Of a stretch of 7,064 nt of DNA, positions 1-5,468 are shown one piece after another. The number at the start of each line of letters is the position of its first letter. Position 1 is the first letter of the stretch. A program made the translations under genes and the position numbers. The stretch comes from Thermoprotei archaeon (GTDB taxonomy: Archaea > Thermoproteota > Thermoprotei_A > Sulfolobales > Ignisphaeraceae), in NCBI GenBank assembly GCA_003661775.1, contig QMWT01000051.1, positions 1 to 7,064 on the forward strand. The letters run 5' to 3'. Under the pieces are notes generated by a model that was not told where the DNA came from, made no database searches, and saw nothing but the letters and a program-made list of their open reading frames with translations.

Positions 1-228
1 AGCCCCAGCGATGTAGCTTACAAACCAGAAGATTGTCGATCCTAGGGCTAACCACAGAGCTGCCCACACCGCATCCTCGACAAGGCCTTGTCCTACACGC
101 CTAACCTTACTGAAGGGAATAGGCGAGCCCTTAATAGCCCAGCCTATGAGCCATGTCAAGAAGAAGGTAAACCATGCTATTACCATAACCTTCACTATCA
201 AATCCTTTATGAAGCTTACAAGCTCCAT
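1..228 (-). CDS. Small two-helix membrane protein, probable CedA1-like DNA-import pilin (3' end cut by window edge)
   Basis: The gene starts at an ATG (226-228) and stays open for 76 codons to the left edge, so the C-terminus is missing. Two hydrophobic helices (about residues 8-32 and 53-74) flank a short loop with the text SPIPFSKVRRVGQGLVED, which is basic in its first half. This layout (helix, positively charged loop, helix, no globular domain) is that of VirB2-type pilins and of crenarchaeal CedA1, the pilin-like part of the Ced apparatus that imports DNA between cells. The SPIPF...V+R.GQ.L.EDA pattern agrees with my memory of CedA1 proteins, but I could not align it. If right, the protein sits in the cytoplasmic membrane or is assembled into a filament, and cedA (polytopic, VirB6-like) may lie beyond the left edge. 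The alternative is an unrelated small membrane protein. A TATA-like box (ctttatatt on this strand, 255-263) lies about 32 bases upstream of the start, which fits a short leader. Confidence 0.75.
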   Translation of the reverse strand, partial: MELVSFIKDLIVKVMVIAWFTFFLTWLIGWAIKGSPIPFSKVRRVGQGLVEDAVWAALWLALGSTIFWFVSYIAGA

Positions 229-278
229 TTGTGGTTCCCCTAAAAGCCTCTAGCACAATATAAAGCGTGTGAGTGAGA
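229..278. promoter_or_regulatory. Divergent promoter region between the two-helix protein and the acyltransferase
   Basis: This 50-base gap separates two divergent starts. The motif ctttatatt (minus strand, 255-263) matches the crenarchaeal TTTATA-type box and lies about 32 bases from the minus-strand ATG, predicting a leader of only a few bases. For the plus-strand gene this same box would be too close to the start (about 19 bases). A weaker A-rich element, ctaaaag around 240-246, is better placed for it. The plus-strand start is preceded by GTGA repeats (269-276), a weak Shine-Dalgarno-like match. The box assignments are by eye. Confidence 0.5.
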
Positions 279-1001
279 ATGTACGTAAGCAAGCGTGCTA
301 TAGTTAGGGGGAGGATCTCAACTAATTCAATTATTTTAGGACCTACTAAGATAGGTTCTAATACGTTAGTAGATTCTTACGTAATTATAGGTTACCCGAC
401 ACAGCGAAAACTCATTGAGATAAACAGAAAACAGAAAGATGTTGAGTTGCTAAAAATTATGGATTCATTAAGTGAGGGTGCCATTATAGGCAGCGACTGT
501 ATTGTGAGGAGCAGTACTGTTATCTATGAAGGCGCTGTCCTAGAGGATCATGTGAGGGTCGGCCACAACGTTTTGATACGTGAAGGAAGTGTGGTGAAGA
601 AGGGGTGCATCATTGGCACTCAGACAATTCTTGATGGGCCAGTGTATATCGGTGAAAATACATCGATACAGAGCGCTGTTTACATACCAGCGAAAGTTAG
701 AATAGGAAGAAATGTCTTTATAGGTCCACGAGTTGTGTTCACAAACGATATTTATCCTCCAAGTAGGCGATTAGTTGAGACCGTGGTCGAGGATAATGCC
801 GTTATAGGAGCTAATGCCACTATAGTCGCTGGAATAGTCATAGGCAAAAACTCCGTCGTGGCTGCAGGAGCGGTAGTCACGAAGAGTGTTCCTCCAGACA
901 CCGTTGTGGCAGGAGTACCTGCCAAGGTTATATCGTCGCGGAAAGAATACGATGAGAAGAAACAGAGATACGAACTTTCTTCAATGTTCCCCGTAAAATA
1001 A
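279..1001 (+). CDS. Left-handed beta-helix (hexapeptide-repeat) acyltransferase, probably a sugar N- or O-acetyltransferase
   Basis: This 240-residue protein consists almost wholly of hexapeptide repeats ([LIV]-G-x4), visible as IIGSDCIV, VRVGHNVLI, VYIGENTSI, VRIGRNVFIG, AVIGANATI and VIGKNSVV. The central block GHNVLIRE, IQSAVYIP, VFIGPRVVFTNDIYPPS and the ending VVAGVPAKVI is typical of trimeric acyl-CoA-dependent transferases of the WbpD/WlbB/FdtC type, which acetylate amino groups on nucleotide sugars. The His of GHNV and its neighbour in DHV are candidates for the catalytic base. A helical, charged excursion (about residues 40-66 from this start) interrupts the repeats after the second coil. 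The likely role is cytoplasmic synthesis of an activated sugar for N-glycans or other surface glycans; the exact substrate cannot be read from sequence. The start is set at ATG 279; an in-frame GTG lies two codons earlier at 273. It converges on the helicase gene with a 21-base gap. Confidence 0.9.
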   Translation: MYVSKRAIVRGRISTNSIILGPTKIGSNTLVDSYVIIGYPTQRKLIEINRKQKDVELLKIMDSLSEGAIIGSDCIVRSSTVIYEGAVLEDHVRVGHNVLIREGSVVKKGCIIGTQTILDGPVYIGENTSIQSAVYIPAKVRIGRNVFIGPRVVFTNDIYPPSRRLVETVVEDNAVIGANATIVAGIVIGKNSVVAAGAVVTKSVPPDTVVAGVPAKVISSRKEYDEKKQRYELSSMFPVK

Positions 1002-1022
1002 CTCAACTTAGTTTCCTCTATA

Positions 1023-3905
1023 TCACCTCCAATACTTTCTAGTTCTGATGAAGCTCTTTTCAGCCTCATACATGAGCATGTAGAGCTCCTCTTCGTTTCT
1101 TGCACGAGAAAGAATCTTCTTTGCAGTTTCGGGACCTATTCCACGTCCTTCAAGTACTATCAACGCTTTCTTACCATAACTTAAAACAAGGTCTGCACAT
1201 TTTCGCAGTTCATTAAAGCGTCGTTTTTCGTCATCACTCAAATCTTTCACTTCAATCCTGCCCTTAGACTTGATTATACTCATCACTTTATTTAACAATC
1301 TTACATCCTCGTCATTCCTCACCGGAGCTAAGAACTGAGAACCACACTTCTTACAACGCGGCCGCTCCTCTAATTCATTCAATGATCTCTCAAACATACT
1401 TCCGCATACTAAGCACACCAATCTCACTCTCCTACTCGTTATACGCCTCTTCATCAACTCTATTAACATTCTCTGCGGTATAGCTGGTTGTAAAAATCTT
1501 TCAATTAAACCAGCGAAACTAAGAAGCTCTTGTGCAATACGAGAGGGGTGTCTAGTCTTGTATGCTACAACCTTAATCCTTCTGCTGGACACATTGCCTA
1601 ATAATCGAAGTAGCGGTCCCAACTCGAGCTTCTCGGTAAACATTTCACGAAGAGCTTCTTCCTCTATAATAGTGCCCAGAAAGGCTTTGAATAAACGTTT
1701 AACGTCACGTACACTTACATCTTTTGACACAACTCCTAGCTTCCGCGCTACTCCTACTAAGCGCCATTTAAAAGCAGGTGATTTCCTTGCTGCGTTAAAC
1801 AGCAGCTCCATAATGACCTCTTTATCAAGGTGAGCAATCTCCTGTAGAAGTTCTTGAAAGGTCTCCGGTTCGAAGACTAGCGGCAACTCCATCACAACAG
1901 CGATGGGGAAACTCTTGAATGATGGCGAGACACCATATTTTCTCTGGATAAACTCAGCTAACAGGTAGGCAAATGCCTCTGATGCCCGCGAACCAAGACA
2001 GGCATACACTATTACCAAGCTCTGTTTATTTCTTTCAATTATCTCGATTACTAGCTCTTTATCACTTGGAACACACAACCCTCTTCTCTTATCATCACAT
2101 AGAGCTTGCACAATATCTCTCTTAGCATCTTCGTTAAGTGGATACAGTACAGGGAACTCTCGAGCGGAATCACATCTACTCACTATTCTTCTAAAAAGCG
2201 AACATGTCTCACGTGCAACTTTATAGTTTACAGGTATAAGCTCTCCAACCCATTTAGGGAGCCTTGCTTCTTCGATACTCGTTATAGGTTCAACAAATAC
2301 TACTCTTTGTTCCTCATCTACACTGACGACTCTCCAAAGCCTACCCCCTAGAATTACAACATCATCCTCTTCGAGAGATACTACGAACTCTTCGTCCAGC
2401 GTTCCCACCTTATTACCACTAATGATGTCATGCGCCACGTGCTGCTTACCTTCCACGATCATCGTTGTTGTATAGTAATAGATCCTGCCCCTTGTTGTTG
2501 GATAAATAGCTCCATCCTTTAACTTTACCAAACCTATGTCGCTGATGAATTTGAGAACCTTTTCAAATTCGTCAAGTGTTAGATTTCTGAAGGGGGTAGC
2601 ACGCTTTAGTACGTTAATAACCTTCTCTATATGAACTCCCTCGTATTCAAGGGCCATGCCTACAATTTGATGTGCAAGCACGTCGTAGGGCTTTTCTATT
2701 ACTGGTTCCTCCTCTAGCTCCCACGCCATTACTCTTCTAGCTATAACAGCAGACTCTAGAGCCTCCGTAATTAGCCTAGGAACCACCACTATTCCCTGCG
2801 ACACGCCCCCTTCACGGTGACCCGATCTTCCAACTCTTTGAACAAGCCTTATAGCTTGCCTCGGAGAACCGAACTGTACAACGTAGTCGACACCACCTAT
2901 ATCTATCCCCAGCTCCAAACTCGATGTTGCGACTAATACTCTTAGATCGCCCTCCTTAAACATCTTCTCAACTTTTTCACGTACTTCGCGCGATAATGAA
3001 CCATGATGAACACCTACTTTAATGTTGAGAAGCCTAGCAAGTTTCACAGCTAAGTACTCGGCAGTATCACGCGTATTTGTGAATATGAGAATTTGTCTTG
3101 AAAATCTGAGAAGTTCTGACACTACATCCACAAGCACATCGATGCCTAACGATAGATCGTGTTCGCTTAATCCTTCCATAATCTTCGGGGTTCGGGCACC
3201 ACCAACAACATAGACAAGCATCTTCTTATTATGTACTACATCCACTACTTCGTAGGGTCTGAAGTATCCAAATACATACTTAGCTAGTACATCAGGATTA
3301 CTATAAGCCGCAGATAGTGCAATCCGTTGAAAGGATCCTGCAAATTCCCTCAACCTCTCTAGAGCCACAACTAGTTCAGCACCCCGCTCACTGGAAGGCA
3401 TTTCCTGCGCTTCATCTATTATCACATATCGCAAACTCCTTAATGCACGTCTAAAAGAATTATCTATGAGTATGAATTGCAATGTTTCAGGAGTCGTTAT
3501 CAACATATTCGGAGGCTCAATCTTGAACTTCCTTCGCTGACTTCTTGGAGTATCACCGTGGAGCACACCTACATCTAAGCCCAGCTTTTCACATATTCTG
3601 CTAACCCTATTCAAGAGATCTCTATTGAGCGCTCTAAGAGGTGTTATGTAAAGTATGTACGTTCTTCCCTTTTCAATACCTACACTAAGGATTTTCGATA
3701 ATGCTGGAAAGAGTGCTGCTTCTGTTTTCCCGCTACCCGTAGGAGCTATCACTAGTATGTGTCTCCTACTATTGAGTATCCTTGGTATTGCTATTCTCTG
3801 TATAAGTGTAGGCTTTTTATAACCTAACGTCCGAATTACCTCAACTACTCTAGGATGGAGTTCCCAGCTAAATTCTGTACCTTCTTCAACTCTCTCGCTC
3901 TCCAC
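1023..3905 (-). CDS. lhr: Lhr-type superfamily 2 ATP-dependent helicase with C-terminal Cys4 site
   Basis: This 960-residue protein is an archaeal Lhr-family helicase, a group acting on DNA or RNA substrates in repair and nucleic-acid remodelling. Domains in order: Q-motif region GYKKPTLIQ (29-36); Walker A APTGSGKT (54-61); motif Ia TPLRALNR (88-95); TTPE (137-140); motif II DEAQ (164-167); motif III SAA (198-200); IFTNTRDTAEYL (274-285); motif V ATSSLELGIDI (326-336); motif VI QRVGRSGHR (356-364). A winged-helix region (about 400-475), the Lhr beta-barrel core (about 495-565, with PKWVGELIPV) and the helical Lhr C-terminal region follow. Two CxxC pairs (C831/C834 and C851/C854) should bind zinc. 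The tail has a helix-hairpin-helix-like GRGIGPETAKKIL (920-932) and ends in an RTRKYW box, which I believe is common in archaeal Lhr proteins. The usual motif II is DEVH/DEIH and motif III SAT, so DEAQ and SAA are departures. The start is GTG (3903-3905) with no clear Shine-Dalgarno, consistent with a short leader. Confidence 0.93.
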   Translation of the reverse strand: MESERVEEGTEFSWELHPRVVEVIRTLGYKKPTLIQRIAIPRILNSRRHILVIAPTGSGKTEAALFPALSKILSVGIEKGRTYILYITPLRALNRDLLNRVSRICEKLGLDVGVLHGDTPRSQRRKFKIEPPNMLITTPETLQFILIDNSFRRALRSLRYVIIDEAQEMPSSERGAELVVALERLREFAGSFQRIALSAAYSNPDVLAKYVFGYFRPYEVVDVVHNKKMLVYVVGGARTPKIMEGLSEHDLSLGIDVLVDVVSELLRFSRQILIFTNTRDTAEYLAVKLARLLNIKVGVHHGSLSREVREKVEKMFKEGDLRVLVATSSLELGIDIGGVDYVVQFGSPRQAIRLVQRVGRSGHREGGVSQGIVVVPRLITEALESAVIARRVMAWELEEEPVIEKPYDVLAHQIVGMALEYEGVHIEKVINVLKRATPFRNLTLDEFEKVLKFISDIGLVKLKDGAIYPTTRGRIYYYTTTMIVEGKQHVAHDIISGNKVGTLDEEFVVSLEEDDVVILGGRLWRVVSVDEEQRVVFVEPITSIEEARLPKWVGELIPVNYKVARETCSLFRRIVSRCDSAREFPVLYPLNEDAKRDIVQALCDDKRRGLCVPSDKELVIEIIERNKQSLVIVYACLGSRASEAFAYLLAEFIQRKYGVSPSFKSFPIAVVMELPLVFEPETFQELLQEIAHLDKEVIMELLFNAARKSPAFKWRLVGVARKLGVVSKDVSVRDVKRLFKAFLGTIIEEEALREMFTEKLELGPLLRLLGNVSSRRIKVVAYKTRHPSRIAQELLSFAGLIERFLQPAIPQRMLIELMKRRITSRRVRLVCLVCGSMFERSLNELEERPRCKKCGSQFLAPVRNDEDVRLLNKVMSIIKSKGRIEVKDLSDDEKRRFNELRKCADLVLSYGKKALIVLEGRGIGPETAKKILSRARNEEELYMLMYEAEKSFIRTRKYWR

Positions 3906-3976
3906 CTTAAACCCACGAGTTTATGAGGTGTGACAACTTTATTAGCAACAATCGTATTCGTGGATTGTAGGAATGG
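3906..3976. promoter_or_regulatory. Divergent promoter between lhr and the membrane protein gene, with one central TATA-like box
   Basis: The gap is 71 bases. The only good TATA-like element is tttatta at 3938-3944 (taataaa on the other strand). Its centre, near 3941, is 36 bases from the minus-strand GTG (3905) and 36 bases from the plus-strand ATG (3977). Taking a transcription start about 25 bases from the box centre, both genes would have leaders of roughly 10 bases. A GAGGTG at 3925-3930 resembles a Shine-Dalgarno but is too far from the plus-strand start to serve it. The assignment is by eye. Confidence 0.5.
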
Positions 3977-4660
3977 ATGAATATGAAAAACCTCCTAGTA
4001 GCTGCTATAGTGTTGCTACTGTATTCATTCTGTATCCTAGGGATACGCATCAATGACAGCCTCAGTGCTCCTAGAACTCCTACCTTCCTAACATTCAATG
4101 CAATACCAGTAGCGCCTTCAACCTTGTTAATAGCATTGATAACGTTGTTCTTTACTCCAATAGCAGTGCACACAGCGGGACCGTTCACATTTTCACTAGA
4201 CATAATCTCTGTACTCGTAGGTCTTGGTCTACAAGGCTATATCTTAGTATTAGCAATACTTCCTCTTCTCTCCACAATATTTACGGGATGGTCCCCGTCG
4301 AAGGAGGCTTTGTCTGCAAGTTTGATAATGAATATCTTCATCACGCTTCCACGTTTGCTTGGAAAGCGTAGTAACTTCAAGGAAGTGGTCTCGTTACTAG
4401 CGGAAAAAGCGGGTCTAACGCTATTAAGTTCAGGTTTATGGTTGTTAGCATTCTTAAACAACATACTCACATTAGCTACACTACCGCTCTATATCCTTGG
4501 CATACTTACAAATTTCCTAGTACTGCTAGGATTGAGGAGCACAAATCTTGTTACTGAAATAGCTGTTTATTTGCTAGCCGGAGGATCACTTATAAGCATA
4601 ATACCGCTACTTTTACTTGTAGGCCACTTACACTCTTTAACTTCTACAAACTCAAGATAA
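3977..4660 (+). CDS. Unrecognised polytopic membrane protein, six or seven transmembrane segments
   Basis: I do not recognise this 227-residue protein. It is strongly hydrophobic, with likely membrane segments near residues 5-23, 48-67, 74-102 (long, possibly one helix or a hairpin), 112-127, 146-161, 163-186 and 193-217. The polar stretches are short: residues 24-46, which hold two Pro-rich turns, and a basic loop at about 126-136 (PRLLGKRSNFK) that is probably cytoplasmic. There are no cysteine pairs, nucleotide-binding motifs or transporter signatures I can name. The open frame on the opposite strand is a shadow, since only this strand gives a coherent membrane protein. The start is ATG 3977; a second in-frame ATG lies two codons later (3983). 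It is followed 11 bases later by rpo13 on the same strand and is probably co-transcribed with it. Role unknown. A VirB6/CedA-like topology cannot be excluded, but nothing specific supports it. Confidence 0.8.
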   Translation: MNMKNLLVAAIVLLLYSFCILGIRINDSLSAPRTPTFLTFNAIPVAPSTLLIALITLFFTPIAVHTAGPFTFSLDIISVLVGLGLQGYILVLAILPLLSTIFTGWSPSKEALSASLIMNIFITLPRLLGKRSNFKEVVSLLAEKAGLTLLSSGLWLLAFLNNILTLATLPLYILGILTNFLVLLGLRSTNLVTEIAVYLLAGGSLISIIPLLLLVGHLHSLTSTNSR

Positions 4661-4671
4661 ATTTTTAGCGG

Positions 4672-4995
4672 ATGTTAGGTGAATCGTCGTGTGGATCCTC
4701 AGCTAGTGAGGTGGCAAAGAAGGTGACAGAAGAGAAGGAACTTATTGAAGCAGAAGAAAGCGAAAGCACTAGCGAGGCTGAATCTGCTGAAGAGTATTTT
4801 GCTGAAGAACCTATAGAGATCGGCGAAATGAACCCTAGCGAAATTGACCTCATGCTGAAGAAATCAGAGATTTGGGACAAGCTCTCCCGAGGCGAAATAA
4901 GCATAGAAAAAGCTAAGGAGATCTTTGCTGGGCTTACACTGCCCACGACTGTCGAGGAAAGAAGGCGTAGAAGAAGAAGGTCCAAGAGAAAGTAG
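4672..4995 (+). CDS. rpo13: DNA-directed RNA polymerase subunit Rpo13
   Basis: This 107-residue protein has the three-part build of crenarchaeal Rpo13: an acidic, low-complexity N-terminal arm (residues 20-52, mostly Glu, Ser and Ala), a short helix-turn-helix (about 54-86, NPSEIDLMLKKSEIWDKL then GEISIEKAKEIF), and a very basic tail (about 96-107) with a run of seven arginines. The central text closely follows the Sulfolobus Rpo13 core as I remember it (IQDIELLM..TEIWDNL..GKI). Rpo13 is an archaeal-specific RNA polymerase subunit that sits near the downstream DNA channel; its basic tail contacts DNA. The ATG at 4672 is the first possible start, because an in-frame TAG at 4666-4668 blocks any longer form. 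No Shine-Dalgarno precedes it. A ctttaa element at 4634-4639, inside the upstream gene, could give it its own short-leader transcript; otherwise it is expressed with the membrane protein. Confidence 0.85.
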   Translation: MLGESSCGSSASEVAKKVTEEKELIEAEESESTSEAESAEEYFAEEPIEIGEMNPSEIDLMLKKSEIWDKLSRGEISIEKAKEIFAGLTLPTTVEERRRRRRRSKRK

Positions 4996-5010
4996 CGTCG
5001 TCTAGACGCT
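4994..5010. repeat. Inverted repeat (possible hairpin) between convergent genes
   Basis: The arms agcgtc (4994-4999) and gacgct (5005-5010) are exact reverse complements around a five-base loop, gtcta. Nested in it is a perfect ten-base palindrome, cgtctagacg (4999-5008). The element overlaps the last bases of the rpo13 stop codon and fills most of the 22-base gap before the convergent gene's stop. It could form the same hairpin in both 3' ends and may mark or protect transcript ends. No T-run follows directly, so it is not a classic terminator, and archaeal termination generally relies on T-rich tracts. Confidence 0.4.
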
Positions 5011-5017
5011 CTACAAA

Positions 5018-5395
5018 TTAGGATGCATGTTCCACATACTCTATTTCTACATTCATCTCTTTCAATGTCTCAACAACATCCTTTTCATCAACACTTCTAT
5101 CAAAAATTATCATGACCAGTTTCTCCCCGTTCTTAATGAGCTTTATCTTATCTATCATAACATTCGCTCTTATCATATCCGAAATATTTTTCTTTGGAGT
5201 AAGAAACTCCTTGAATTTTTTACGCATGAATTCGTAGAACACATCAAAGTTTTTGATCATTCTTATGGTGTCATCGACATCCTCTCCTCCTTTACCTAAC
5301 CGTTCTCTTAATCTCTCAATTAATTCAATAGCTTTATCTGGTGCTAATGTTACCGCTACGTAACCCCCTATGAATTTAGTTAGTTGAGCCTTCAT
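5018..5395 (-). CDS. Unrecognised 125-residue cytoplasmic protein divergent from PCNA
   Basis: I do not recognise this protein. It is highly charged with alternating Lys and Glu/Asp, typical of a thermophile's soluble protein. There is no signal peptide, membrane segment or cysteine. Predicted order: a short beta-like N-terminus (about 8-17, FIGGYVAVTL), an amphipathic helix rich in Arg/Glu (20-34), a Gly/Asp linker (35-41), a helical block with FDVFYEFMRKKFKEF (50-64), then an alternating beta region (78-99, with VMIDKIKLIKNG and KLVMIIFD) and a final helix-strand pair. The last half could be a small alpha/beta fold. I found no PCNA-interacting (PIP) box, although the gene is head-to-head with pcn. 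Start ATG at 5393-5395, with a TATA-like box 32 bases upstream. It converges on rpo13 with a 22-base gap. The sensible composition, clean start and snug fit between neighbours support it as real. Confidence 0.8.
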   Translation of the reverse strand: MKAQLTKFIGGYVAVTLAPDKAIELIERLRERLGKGGEDVDDTIRMIKNFDVFYEFMRKKFKEFLTPKKNISDMIRANVMIDKIKLIKNGEKLVMIIFDRSVDEKDVVETLKEMNVEIEYVEHAS

Positions 5396-5468
5396 AACAC
5401 TTCCCTAGGAATACCTCTCAAGGTTTATAATTTCACACAGCTTAAAATAGTTGGCGAAGGTGCCGGAT
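5396..5468. promoter_or_regulatory. Divergent promoter of pcn and the 125-residue gene, with a near-symmetric TATA box
   Basis: The gap to the preferred pcn start is 73 bases. The element tttataattt (5424-5433) reads aaattataaa on the other strand, so it looks like a TATA box in both directions. Its centre is about 32 bases from the minus-strand ATG (5395), predicting a leader near five bases. It is about 42 bases from the pcn TTG at 5469, predicting a leader of some 16 bases that would include the Shine-Dalgarno at 5457-5462. A second A/T-rich element, cttaaaatag (5441-5450), could instead give a leaderless pcn transcript. Confidence 0.5.
5457..5462 (+). promoter_or_regulatory. Shine-Dalgarno site deciding the pcn start
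   Basis: AAGGTG lies six bases before the TTG at 5469 and matches the archaeal anti-Shine-Dalgarno target (GGTG core). It would fall inside the coding sequence if translation began at the earlier in-frame TTG (5451). This favours 5469, which also gives the N-terminus expected for PCNA. Confidence 0.6.

Noticed and set aside
752..1105. A minus-strand open frame overlapping the ends of the acyltransferase and lhr.
   Set aside because: It is a shadow of two well-supported genes; its composition reflects the reverse complement of hexapeptide repeats.
1344..1415. The helicase Cys4 site, considered as a sign of fusion with a separate zinc protein.
   Set aside because: The flanking sequence runs smoothly into a C-terminal region (GPETAKKIL, RTRKYW) that I believe is typical of archaeal Lhr proteins, so no fusion is needed.
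3001..3045. ATGATGA followed by other short matches, considered as a C/D box guide RNA.
   Set aside because: Only an isolated box-C-like match is present, inside conserved helicase coding sequence, with no convincing paired C', D' and D boxes.
3923..3970. A 15-codon reading frame (ATG at 3923) in the lhr/membrane-protein gap, considered as an upstream leader peptide.
   Set aside because: It begins before the predicted transcription start of the plus-strand gene, and the GAGGTG lies after its ATG instead of before it.
3907..4203. A 98-codon open frame on the minus strand just upstream of lhr.
   Set aside because: It lies antisense to the membrane-protein gene and would cover the shared promoter. 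The plus strand gives a coherent multi-helix membrane protein, while this product has no recognisable fold.
4665..4985. A Ser/Leu-rich minus-strand frame across rpo13.
   Set aside because: It is the reverse complement of purine-rich Glu/Lys/Arg coding sequence, with no start signals, and Rpo13 is recognised on the other strand.
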